Shown here one piece after another: positions 10,701-18,115 of a stretch of DNA of 18,532 nucleotides. Position 1 is the first letter of the stretch. Each line of letters begins with the position of its first letter. Under the pieces are notes generated by a model. That model saw nothing but the letters and a program-made list of their open reading frames with translations, was not told where the DNA came from and did no database searches. The DNA comes from Acanthaster planci (lineage: Eukaryota > Echinodermata > Asteroidea > Valvatida > Acanthasteridae): the NCBI RefSeq assembly GCF_001949145.1, contig NW_019091457.1, positions 1,267,605-1,286,136 on the forward strand, read 5' to 3'. A program made the translations under genes and the position numbers.

Positions 10701-11467
10701 AATTCATTTTCAAAATAGGTTCACTTTTTGTACCATTTGAAAACACCTTTACCTCCTTAAAACCAAGGGAAGCATTCACTGCTGCGTGAAAGGTTTTCGC
10801 TTCCCCTCATTACCAAAATATCTGGAGAAGAACGTTGCTACTCGGTTTGAAAGAGAGCTGTTAAGTGCAATCTAGAACCTTGCACAAATTTACTGCATTC
10901 CATCCTGAGTCGATTTGCCTTTGAATAACATCCACTCATAGGATAATCAACTCAGAAGTTAGTACAACTGTACAATAAGCATGATAAGTCCGCACAAGGT
11001 TCAAGACTGCGCTTCACTGAGCCATTCACAGCCCTATGTGTGGGCCAAGTTGATCACCCTCAAATTAACAAGACAAGAGGGCACCTTTTCTTAAAGCTTC
11101 TGTCAGAATATTTTATGTTGGTGTTTATGACACTCTAGCCCAGTCCTAATGAGATGAAGACAATTTCCAACCTGGGCTAGGGCTAGCCCCATTAATGTGG
11201 CCTACGGTACGCTGCGCTCCCCTGTAATGGGGCTAGGCTAGGGCTATGTAATGACACTCTAAACTGCTAAATGCTGTCAGCCTGGAAACAAAAGGACTCA
11301 CCGCCATCACTGAAATCACGAGTCATGTTTTTTTTTACCCTGCTTAATGGAATTTCGTCGACCCACGCATACAAGTCCTGCAGCCTTTCGTCGTCTAACA
11401 AGTCATTCATTCTGCTGGCTTCATCCGCTGTCGTTGAAGTTTTACTGACGGGAATTATTTCACCCAT
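4691..11467 (-). CDS. SPEF1: SPEF1 / CLAMP, seven-exon gene (whole coding span)
   Basis: Sperm flagellar protein 1 binds, bundles and stabilises microtubules, acting in the central apparatus of motile cilia and flagella and in epithelial microtubule arrays. Exons, in transcript order: 11302-11467, 10201-10312, 9134-9281, 8539-8608, 7540-7624, 6466-6577, 4691-4795. Every border is GT/AG and all phases join without a break, giving 265 aa. The CH domain (about residues 20-135) has the SPEF1 marks LYAWVDEIPLSR, RDFSDGVLVAE, VELHNYTPANS, KMSNWGTLNRKV and PGVVEAFLWQLRQKL. A Gly/Pro/Lys-rich, probably disordered linker (about 143-200) follows, then a C-terminal coiled coil (about 206-265) with EEKEQNLLASQETVQ and RRLEQLLHLKDIRIEE. 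Known family members have about 236 residues. Starting at the second ATG (11410, A at -3) gives 246 aa and an N-terminus of family length; the first ATG (11467, T at -3) adds 19 residues. An in-frame TGA at 11495-11497 closes the frame upstream. Nothing looks broken. Confidence 0.95.
5443..5598 (-). mobile_element. tRNA-derived SINE copy 1 (SPEF1 intron 6)
   Basis: On the minus strand the head (5598-5521) looks like a tRNA. It has an A box (TGGTCAAGTGGTTAAGACG), an anticodon-arm-like hairpin with CTAGTAA in the loop, as in tRNA-Thr(AGT), and a B box (GGGTTCAAGTCCC). The acceptor stem no longer pairs. A body follows containing CAAGCTCTTGGACAA and ACTGAGTATACAGTGTTAA, with GGGCAAA at the 3' side. 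The same body recurs at 9762-9884, so this is a dispersed SINE, not a functional tRNA gene. Confidence 0.8.
5790..5810. repeat. Poly-G tract in intron 6
   Basis: A run of about 12-13 G follows AAATC near 5797. It is a simple homopolymer with no gene context and a likely place for length errors. Confidence 0.8.
6466..6577 (-). CDS. SPEF1: SPEF1 exon 6 (coiled-coil start)
   Basis: Acceptor CATTTCTGTAG, donor CAG/GTAGGA. One base plus 37 codons, with VNELSTEVRLLLEEKEQNLL then ASQETVQ. The heptad-like start of the C-terminal coiled coil matches the family's conserved KEQ..LASQETVQ block. Confidence 0.95.
7237..7505 (+). repeat. G-rich minisatellite in SPEF1 intron 5
   Basis: Two full units (7280-7372, 93 bases; 7373-7460, 88 bases) and a partial third (7461-about 7500) each begin GGTTCTGGTTAGTGGGG and end GGGTTAGGGTAG. 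The units differ by a short indel and a few substitutions. G-rich sequence of the same flavour precedes them. Repeated GGG runs spaced by 2-6 bases can form G-quadruplexes on the plus strand, which is the template strand for SPEF1. Confidence 0.9.
7540..7624 (-). CDS. SPEF1: SPEF1 exon 5 (Pro/Lys-rich linker)
   Basis: A strong acceptor (TTTTTTCTTCCTACTTTGGCAG) and donor AG/GTAGAA. Two bases complete Gly, 27 codons follow (SKAPKHPPQAPKAPTVHT is typical), and two bases are left for a Ser codon. The composition is basic and proline-rich, like the microtubule-affine linkers of SPEF1. It abuts the G-rich minisatellite of intron 5. Confidence 0.87.
8539..8608 (-). CDS. SPEF1: SPEF1 exon 4 (Gly-rich linker)
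   Basis: Acceptor TTGGTTACAG, donor CAAG/GTGAAA. It has 23 codons plus one base, reading VSPDGYHGGKEVGSGAGKV and then DKMQ. It is low in hydrophobics and probably disordered. It was chosen because it keeps phase with both neighbours. This linker is poorly conserved in the family, so the exon rests on splice signals and phase rather than similarity. Confidence 0.8.
9134..9281 (-). CDS. SPEF1: SPEF1 exon 3 (CH domain end)
   Basis: Acceptor TCTGTCACAG, donor AAG/GTATGT. The first base completes the Arg codon, then 49 codons follow: KVFPKLGFSV, then PGVVEAFLWQLRQKLDTYL closing the CH fold, then a polar tail NKSDK. Phase 0 at its end. Confidence 0.95.
9762..9884 (-). mobile_element. tRNA-derived SINE copy 2, head-truncated (SPEF1 intron 2)
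   Basis: Shares with copy 1 the B box (GGGTTCGAGTCCCACCCGAG), the block GCAAGCTCTCGGACAAGCAC, the TGAGCATACAGTGCTTA block and the 3' GGGCAAA, in the same order and orientation. The 5' half of the tRNA head (A box) is missing or replaced. It differs from copy 1 at many positions, so the two are not a recent duplication. Confidence 0.78.
10201..10312 (-). CDS. SPEF1: SPEF1 exon 2 (CH domain core)
   Basis: Acceptor CTCTGCAG, donor AG/GTACAA. Its first two bases complete a Val codon with the last G of exon 1. It reads LVAEIVHHFVPKIVELHNY and then TPANSTQQKMSNWGTLN, the most conserved block of the SPEF1 CH domain, and ends within an Arg codon. Confidence 0.95.
11127..11261. mobile_element. 113-bp insertion with 11-bp target-site duplication
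   Basis: The perfect direct repeat ATGACACTCTA occurs at 11127-11137 and 11251-11261. Between them, 113 bases hold an inverted repeat with a 12-base perfect stem, CTAGCCCCATTA (about 11183-11194) against TAATGGGGCTAG (about 11225-11236). The loop between is GC-rich, and further GGGCTAGG/TAGCCC matches lie towards the ends. The duplication and foldback point to a small non-autonomous transposable element inserted into SPEF1 intron 1. Confidence 0.75.
11302..11467 (-). CDS. SPEF1: SPEF1 exon 1 (start codon, first CH helix)
   Basis: Encodes residues 1-55 plus one base, ending at donor GTGAGT. It holds LYAWVDEIPLSR and the start of the DFSDG motif that lines the CH core. Two in-frame ATGs exist, at 11467 and 11410. 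The second has the better initiation context and gives the family's usual spacing to DFSDG, so it is the likelier start; the first would add 19 polar residues. Confidence 0.93.
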
Positions 11468-11691
11468 AAATGCGATTAATTTCAGTCTGTACACTCAATA
11501 AAAACCTCTCACTAGTCTGAACTACAGATCCTCAGTCGGAGTAGCCTGAAGAGGTCTTAAACTCGGCTATCTTACTTAGCACGTAACAATATAACAGTTA
11601 CAATTTAATTTGTAGGCTACATGAAGTATCGGCGAGGCTCACTGGTTCAGCTCACGGTCGTCGCCATGTTTGTTGTCACCCAAACAATGTC

Positions 11692-11699
11692 TGACGTCA
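11692..11699. promoter_or_regulatory. CRE-like site upstream of SPEF1
   Basis: The perfect palindrome TGACGTCA, the CREB/ATF core, lies 225 bases upstream of the first SPEF1 ATG in a CpG-containing segment that would hold the promoter. Two GTNRCC half-sites (GTCGCC at 11660-11665, GTCACC at 11675-11680) recall RFX X-box halves, but neither has a proper partner half, so an X-box is not claimed. Confidence 0.35.
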
Positions 11700-11797
11700 C
11701 ATGACGATGTAGTTAGACTGGCTACCAGTCATTTTGCGAAACAGATGTGTCGACGCAGATGCGCTACGCGTATGGTTTGCACGAAATACATGCCTGC

Positions 11798-11965
11798 GTA
11801 CGCGCCCATAGAAAACAGTGCAAAATCAGCTCGAAATAGCGACGCGTCGCCCGAGTGTTGACTCTCGTGAAGAGGTTGGCCTCCGGTTTTCACTAGAAAT
11901 TCAAGATCATGGCCAGAAGAGCACTTTTCGTTTCAGTTTTTGGGGGTTAGCAACGAAAAAAAATT
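11798..11965 (+). repeat. Dispersed repeat, copy A
   Basis: About 165 bases similar to 17947-18115 in the same orientation. Shared blocks are TACGCGC, ACAG.GCAAAATCA, GAAGAGGT.GGCCTC, then a run from GAAATTCAAGAT through ATGGCCAGAAGA to TTTCGTTTC (11896-11933) with about three mismatches in roughly 38. No coding frame or terminal repeat is evident, so it is an unclassified interspersed element. Confidence 0.7.
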
Positions 11966-12439
11966 TATTCGCCTGGAGACGTAATTTTGAACCAGAGAGC
12001 ACAGTCCAAACAAATGGAATACGCGTGTGTGTTGGCTTATTTGCATGTTCAAGATTCAAGAAGACGTTTATTCCATCCTTTTTTTTTAATTTACATTTAT
12101 AATTAAAGGAACTTGATACCTAGAAATTGACAAAATGAGTAAGCTTAAGAAAATGCATCAGAAATTAAAGAAACTTAGTAGGCTAGGCCTACATTGAAAT
12201 TAGCGATGTTCTTGCGCTAATGCCTATTACGTGCGTGTGACGTATTCACTTCGTTACTCTCTAGACCTTTTTCCCCCACGTGACTGGATGGCGCTGAATC
12301 CAAACAATACCACCACCACGTGTGGACGGCCCGGCATGGCCATGGTGATCGCACGTAATCCTACGGGCAGCTTCAAGTGTTGATGGTAGTCTTGGTTCAA
12401 AGACCCTCTCGTAGTTTATTCAGCGACCCATACCGTCAC

Positions 12440-12975
12440 ATGACAAATCACTATCAGCGACACGAATCATTGGCTGAGTTCGGGCTGCTTGTTCTCGTGT
12501 GTTCACGAACAGCTCGATTTGTTGTTCGGCCGCTCGAACGTCGGGAACGTACAACCGGATATGGGTACTAGTTATTTGTAGCTGCAAGCAACATGGCGTC
12601 ATCCTTATGCATTCTTCGAAAGTTAATGTTTGGATAAACATTAAGTTAATGTTTGGATAATTGGGCTAACTTCTTTTCCATTAAAAATCATTTCTGTCAT
12701 GGAAACTTATTGTTAATTTTAGAAAGTTTCCATTGTTTCCAGCTTTTTAAGCCACCTCGATAGTTTTTGCAGCTTTTCAAAAATCAAATTTCACGAGTTT
12801 TTCCGTGTGTTCGTGTAAAACCCTGATGAGGAGGTGGTGTATGAACCTGTTCCAAGAACAGTGTTTTGGGGTCATGTTCCCGCCGTTCGAGCGCGAGAAC
12901 ACGAAACTCGTGTCAAGAATAGGCCGCCAGAACTCGACCATTACTAGAGGAATCGCTATCACTGGAAGCGCGTGC
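12440..12975. repeat. Diverged inverted repeat in CpG-rich DNA
   Basis: The reverse complement of 12531-12550 matches 12874-12893 at 18 of 20 positions (core TTCCCG.CGTTCGAGCG). Weaker similarity extends outward on both sides (GAACAC, GAACTC, CGCTATCACT-like words) towards 12440 and 12975. The roughly 320 bases between are not repeated. It could be an old foldback element or a local inverted duplication. Confidence 0.35.
12620..12660 (+). repeat. 18-bp tandem duplication
   Basis: AAGTTAATGTTTGGATAA occurs exactly at 12620-12637 and 12643-12660, a 23-base period. It is a small local duplication. The first copy contains the TAA that ends the 14-codon frame starting at 12593. Confidence 0.85.
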
Positions 12976-13429
12976 AGCGGCTGGTACGCATAAAAAGAGG
13001 GCGCTGTCATATTGAATCGAATAAGTTGTCCTCCACATTAATCATGGTATGGCACGCATCTCGGATCGCAGCACTGCGAAAGGCGTCTTGGATCGAAGAC
13101 TGTGTTGACAGCTAATGTGCTATTGAACACCCCTCCCCAAAAGAAAAGGAAACCAAACTTCTAGTCCTCCATCTGGGGTAAAAGGCGCTATATACACGAC
13201 ATGCCAGCACATCAGTAGCATTTAATACGCGCTATACGCGAAACCAAATTCACTCACTGATGTCAGTTACATCACTTCCATCAGAGGATTCTTCGTCATA
13301 ATGACTAACTTTTCATGCTTTTAATTATTAAAGCTAAGTGTTGGGATATAAATGTAGCCGGATTGAAAAGCTCTCCAACAACAAAACTTACTTTGAAGAA
13401 CAGATTGCTCAGATGGGGTCAGAAGGTTA

Positions 13430-14075
13430 TTTTATTTATTATTATTTTATTTTTATTATTTAGGTTATTTTTGCTTGCTAAAGTGACATAAATTATACTT
13501 GTTTTTAAATTCATTTATAGATTCATGTTATCTAATAGTGTGGGCAACAGGAAACCCCTATTTACATGTATCTACTGACCCAAGAAGGGCGATTGTACCT
13601 CCGCTTTGGATCACACATTAAAACTCACCTTATAGTGTTAATAAAAATGATGCTTATTATCATTAATTTCTGATATTGTCAAGGGGTTGTGGTAAAAGAC
13701 CCCCCAGTCCATCGCGAACCCCTTCCCGGGTTTAATGAATAAAAACTTACTACTCAAAAATTACTAGACTAAAAATAAATTTAAAATGAAATAAATTCTG
13801 AGACGTACCGGTAGTTTTGATCACGCGCTAAGGTAGATTATTCCACTCAATTGCTGTACAAGCAAAAACGGAATACTTAAAACAATCACTCAGGGCAAAA
13901 GGGATGTCGGAATTGAGCCTGTTATCATTTCGTCCAATTCTGGAGACAGGATGAAACCTCTCAAAGGCGTTAGTGTCAATGAAGTCCTTTTAAATTTAAA
14001 ATGCATAATGAAACGAAAGAACTTTCTTCTAGTTCGAAATTAGTCCCGACTAAATAATTCAGTGGAGAGTTACTG
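13430..14075 (-). mobile_element. Non-LTR retrotransposon (LINE) 3' remnant
   Basis: On the minus strand, about 13985-13835 encode a typical C-terminus of the reverse-transcriptase protein of CR1/Jockey/L2-like elements. It reads TNAFERFHPVSRIGRND and then FKYSVFACTAIEWNNLP, the family's Y.FF..T...WN.LP motif, ending in TAG. Just upstream, in another frame, RRKFFRFIMHFKF matches the RR...RL.M.YK block, so there is a frameshift near 13985. About 370 bases of 3' UTR-like sequence follow, down to an A/T microsatellite tail (TTATTTTATTTATTATTATT on the plus strand, about 13430-13460), the usual LINE end. The 5' part is missing. Confidence 0.75.
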
Positions 14076-14188
14076 CACATAAGAGACAGAATCGTTGGTT
14101 ACAACAAATTTTCCGACAAATGTTGGTAAATCTACAAACGAGTTGAAAGAAATATAGCTATTTGCCTCAATTACTGAGTGGTAACACT

Positions 14189-14649
14189 TTACGTGGAGTT
14201 GATAGAAAAGGCAGCCGTAGTACAGCCTAAGAGGATCACACCGATGATGGTTTTCAGTCCACTGTGACCACCAGCACCACCGCTGTTGTCGTTGTCATTG
14301 CCTCCTCCTTGTCCGGGTGGCGGTCGTCCACCTGCGGCTGAACCGCTGTAAGTGCCCTTGAAGCACCCCATGATGTACGGGAAGTCGGCTGTGGTGTGGT
14401 AGCGGTACTTGCCGTCCACGAAGCGGCCGTGGCACTCGTCCAGGTCGGCCGAAGTCAGCTCCACGCCGTTCTCGTCGATGGGGCCGTAGATGGGGAACCC
14501 GTCCAGCGCCACGCCGATGAGCGGGGACGGCTCGCCCGACACGATGTCGAAGACGCAGGAGGACGGCTGCTTGTGATAATGGTAGACGCCTCGATTGGTC
14601 GGGTGACCGTCGCAGCTGTCAAAGGTTTCCGTCAGTACCGCATCTTCGC
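14189..14649 (-). CDS. YHYH gene exon 2 (YHYH core, stalk, C-terminal tail)
   Basis: Acceptor AATTCTAG, then GC completing a Gly codon, 152 codons and TAA at 14189-14191. It is GC-rich, unlike the flanks. It holds the YHYH motif, the DGFPIYGP loop, all four ectodomain cysteines, the GGGNDNDNSGGAGG stalk and the hydrophobic tail. The LINE remnant begins about 115 bases beyond the stop, so the 3' UTR is short or contains LINE sequence. Confidence 0.95.
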
Positions 14650-15326
14650 CTAGAATTTATATTAAAAAATAGTTTCAGTATGGCGTGTAATGAGTAGGCC
14701 TAAATATGCAAAAATGGACAAACAACGGTGGCCAAAATCTGTGCCGGGGGGGGGCTAGGATGATCAGGGATGGATTAGGCCTAATTTCAAAAACTTTCCT
14801 GGCCCTGAACATTCAGGGGAGGAGAGATTGCTGGACACAATATCCGCTTGAATTCGTGCCCCTAGCAATAACCCTAAAAAACAATAGAAAATATGACACT
14901 GCCATAATGAGTGTTTTCTCCCGCAAATGGTTACCCCAAGGCTCTTATTCTTACGCTACCTTTGGCCGTGTAAGGGTTGAAGAACGGAATCCCGTTGATG
15001 GCCACACTGATAGGCCCCAGCGGGAGCTCCGTAGTGGAGGTGGCCACGGTGGGGTTGACCGGCACCGTCCATTGGTGCGCCTGCACTACGATGTCGTTGG
15101 GGTTCCCCTGGTTCGGGTACTCGGGGGTCGGGTGGTCCGGCACCCCGTTGCTGGTGATGGTGTGCATCCTGTCGGCCGTGACGATGCTCACCATCCCCGT
15201 CTGACCTGTGTTGGTCTCGACAGAGGCCGTGGTCATGAAGCTGACGATCTGTTCGTCGGTGAGGGCGCTCGATAGCGAGGCAACTGCGGCCACAAGGAGG
15301 GCGACAAGCAGTTTTGATGTTATCAT
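14189..15326 (-). CDS. Secreted, probably GPI-anchored YHYH-domain protein (two exons)
   Basis: Exons 14960-15326 and 14189-14649 with a 310-base GT/AG intron (14650-14959) encode 275 aa. Residues 1-22 are a signal peptide (core LLVALLVAAVASLSSA). The mature chain has NGIPFFNPY (111-119), YHYH at 145-148 within GVYHYHKQPSSC, GVALDGFPIYGP (168-179) and KYRYHTTADFPYIMGCF (203-219): the full YHYH-domain layout. Cys 135, 154, 195 and 218 could form two disulfides. A Gly/Pro/Asn/Asp-rich stalk (about 224-250) and a hydrophobic C-terminus (TIIGVILLGCTTAAF) fit a GPI-attachment signal, placing the protein on the cell surface. The domain occurs in bacteria and various marine eukaryotes and its biochemical role is not established; the clustered His suggest metal binding, which is inference. 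The ATG at 15326 (G at -3) best positions the signal peptide; an in-frame ATG at 15377 would add 17 residues. The frame is intact. Confidence 0.94.
14960..15326 (-). CDS. YHYH gene exon 1 (signal peptide, N-terminal domain half)
   Basis: 122 codons plus one base, ending AAAG before donor GTAGCG. It encodes the signal peptide, the segment with QAHQWTVPVNPTV and the conserved INGIPFFNPYTAK. A CTGTAAGT donor-like site and a pyrimidine-rich TTTGTTTTCCGGCAATAG just upstream (15345-15370) hint at 5' UTR splicing, but no upstream exon could be fixed. Confidence 0.93.
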
Positions 15327-15399
15327 GTCTACTCTATTGCCGGAAAACAAATAGCGGACACTTACAGAACACAGCATTAAGAGATCTTCATAACGACAC

Positions 15400-17121
15400 A
15401 AACCTCAAAAGGAGACAGCGTCCAGCACCTGGAGTTACATCAGTCTTAATTTAACCAAGGGAGTTGGCAAAGTGGTGGCATTGTTCTAATGAAATACAAA
15501 TTTATAAGAATACAACGTAATACTACATAATTATGTACACAAATAAGGACTGCCACAACAATCCATTGCCGTCTTGATTCCAGGGAGTTGACTTCAATCA
15601 ATGGTACCATTTATGAAAATACAAAAAAAGTTTGCTTTTCCCACCGCCCACCCTCTTCGGTATGTAACTTCCTGTCATTTCCAACTCTGCCCTGTTCTGG
15701 CACTTTGGCAAGACAGTCGTCATTTTGAACGGGCGGTGAAGCAACGGTTCATGCAAAACGGACTCGTCTAGCGGGATGTGAACTAGATACCTCGCCCCCA
15801 TGAACTTCATTATCCACGCATGTTGGACGCCACGTAAGAAACATGTATCATTAACGCTGATTTGGGAAGAGAAAACATCTCATAAAGGGGCATCATTTCA
15901 TACACGAGGAATGGCCATGAGTGGCTCCCCAATAACGACAGAAACAGCTTGTAAGTGGCTTGCATAAGAGTTCATTGCACTTCTCCGTCACTTTTCGACC
16001 GAGGTTCAGTCATACGACCACTCCCCATCAATGTTTCATCCTCTGAATTTTGAAACTTTCATACACGATAACCCTAAATTTCCCGGCAACGGAGTTCGGA
16101 TGTCGCCCATAATTTATTTTGAATAAAATCAGTGAAATAGAGACATTATTGTTACAGCACGTTTAATCTTGGACGCCTTAAACAAATCGATTTAGAAGCA
16201 TACTACTTTTGCTCCTCTCAAAAACCCAACGACATCACCTGAATCTTCGAAATACAGTATAAGCAGAGTTGCCGCCATTATTACATGTACACATACCGTT
16301 CCCTCACATAACCGCGTAAACAAGATAAGTCCATGCGTTGTATTACACATTTCAGTAGCTCATTATAAAAGATTGAAGTGGGCCTACCTTCGAGCAAAAT
16401 TATGTTTCTGCAGCGAAAAAGTTTCACCTCCCAGGATCACTCAGCCTCAAGTTTTGGCGAAGCCTCAGGAAGATTCTAATCTACAAAGATGAAGATGTGC
16501 CTCACCTGTGCCATGAATAATAGAGGAGGCGAAAGCCGCCGACGTCTCCGAAACCGAATAAGCCTGTTACGTAATTCTCGTTACACAACAATGATGTGGC
16601 ATTGGGTTAATTCCTCTTTCGTCGTTTGTCGTCCTGGCAAAAATTCGGAGGCGAGACGAAATCACTCGTTACTAACAGCTTTGGGCAAAATCTGGAATCT
16701 GTATACGACCCCCTCTGAAATCAATACCACGATGTGCCAAACTCATCTTGGGTCAAGGGACAAATATCCAAATGACACTGGGTCAAATTCATTTTATTTT
16801 AAACTTGGTTATTGTTGAAATGAAATATGAGGGAGCCAAGACAGGGGAAGGACTTACATGATGGCTTATGCTGCTTCAAGGCATAAGTATGAAAACATAA
16901 CATGATTGGATAAGTTCATATTGGATAAGCTTTCTCTACAAGCAAACCAACTGCAAATGAGATGCGAAGCCATTATGAAAAATAGAATTTGTGCCCCTTT
17001 CAGGTCCACAACAAAACTGCACACGGAGTAACTGATTTGAATTCTGTAACACATTGCCATTGAATATCTTTTGATCATCTAACTTCCCCAGACAGATTTC
17101 TCTTTAGTTTTACAGTTGTTA
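15400..17121. other. No gene recognised (15400-17121)
   Basis: Upstream flank of the YHYH gene. Only short open frames on either strand, none with a recognisable motif and flanking splice sites. A CpG-containing patch around 16490-16680 holds a GACGTC core but gives no other promoter evidence. A TTTATT on the plus strand near 16794 (AATAAA on the minus) could be the polyadenylation signal of the possible exon at 17122-17319. Confidence 0.4.
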
Positions 17122-17319
17122 TCACAGGTGACTTCTTTCAGGTGTGGAGGGGTTGGCTGTCTTGCAGCGGGGGGAGGGGTTGTGCCTGGTGGAAAGACTT
17201 TGCTCCACGGCGCTAGGAAGGAGGCACGCAGGTTCGGGGTGAGGTCGGAGAGCAGGGGGATTGGTGGGTTGTGAAAACTGCGATACTGCAGATTTATTGT
17301 TTGGGGTCAGAGACCCGGC
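17122..17319 (-). CDS. Possible terminal exon, Pro/Ser-rich protein end
   Basis: The acceptor ACATTTTCCACAG ends at 17320. Then 65 codons and a TGA read as a disordered Pro/Ser/Asn-rich tail, for example SQFSQPTNPPALRPHPEP and NPSPRCKTANPSTPERSHL. The patch is GC-rich against an AT-rich background, as the proven exons here are. The frame also stays open upstream to an ATG at 17430, so the 5' border is unsure. No partner exon was identified to the right, and a G-rich simple sequence on the plus strand could create such a frame by chance. Not recognised. Confidence 0.3.
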   Translation of the reverse strand, partial: AGSLTPNNKSAVSQFSQPTNPPALRPHPEPACLLPSAVEQSLSTRHNPSPRCKTANPSTPERSHL

Positions 17320-17430
17320 CTGTGGAAAATGTGACTTCAGTATGTTAATGTTGGCAGAGTGCAATTGGGCATCGAGGAAGAAACACAAGTGTCCGGGCCA
17401 ACCCCGGCCGCTGGCTGACCACACTACCAT

Positions 17431-17946
17431 TCACCACATGCACTCAAATGCTCCTGAATGCACAAAATAACCTACAGTCTATGACCTACCGAGACATCCA
17501 TTTCAGCAGAAAGAAAAATAGTTGACAACTAAAACAATTATCCATTTCCTGTTGAATTTTTCCTCGCTGCCAAGAAAACCTCAAGACCGGTGTAATACAC
17601 AATTTATTCTTCACTGTAGCTTTGCACGTGTAGGCAGACCGCACGCAGCACGTCACAGGTACATGTATCTAGGCTACCGATACACGGGCCACAAAATCCT
17701 GCGGCCCTTCACCGCAGTACTCCCTCTATCGACTTCAAAATGCCACCTTTAAAAAATCTTCATCTCCTCAAATCTGCCATCAAACTACTCTATAATCACA
17801 AGCGGATTAAATGAGGGTAATTAACAGTATTAAATATTACATTAAGTGGCGAAATAAAACAATGCAAATTTAAAAAAAAATGGAAACAGTTATCTGAGGA
17901 AATTGGGCAGGCACTCCCGTGCAGCCTCGGGTTGTACTACACCAAA
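17431..17946. other. No gene recognised (17431-17946)
   Basis: AT-rich sequence with short unrelated open frames. Nothing recognisable. Confidence 0.4.
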
Positions 17947-18115
17947 TACGCGCACATAAAATACAGTACAAAATCAAACTGAAATGGCGCCGCCTGTTGG
18001 CTCTCTCGAAGAGGTCGGCCTCTGTTTTTTTTACTGGAAATTCAAGATTATGGCCAGAAGATCACGTTTCGTTTCCATTTCATGGAGGTTCGCCACCATT
18101 TTTTTTTTTGCGCCT
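17947..18115 (+). repeat. Dispersed repeat, copy B
   Basis: Second copy of the element at 11798-11965, same orientation. It shares TACGCGC, CAGTACAAAATCA, TCGAAGAGGTCGGCCTCTG and the block from GAAATTCAAGAT through ATGGCCAGAAGATCAC to TTTCGTTTCC. It ends near a T-rich run (about 18099-18110). Confidence 0.7.

Larger units (their letters stand above)
11966..13429. other. No gene recognised; partly CpG-rich, E-boxes
   Basis: Intergenic between SPEF1 and the YHYH gene. It holds two CACGTG E-boxes (12277-12282 and 12317-12322) in a CpG-rich part (about 12240-13010). An ATG in good context (AACATGG, 12593-12595) opens a reading frame of only 14 codons ending at 12637. No downstream exon was found to continue it. 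Confidence 0.4.

Noticed and set aside
14706-15275. A 189-codon open frame on the plus strand across YHYH exon 1
   Set aside because: It is antisense to a well-supported exon; its Gly/Arg/His/Val-rich composition is what GC-rich coding DNA gives in reverse, and it shows no domain.
15598-15810. A 70-codon minus-strand frame (HIPLDESVLHEP and on)
   Set aside because: It looks faintly protein-like, but has no recognisable family, no splice sites in place and no neighbouring exon.
16489-16818. A 109-codon plus-strand frame
   Set aside because: The composition is mixed, there are no motifs, and no splice or promoter context; likely chance.
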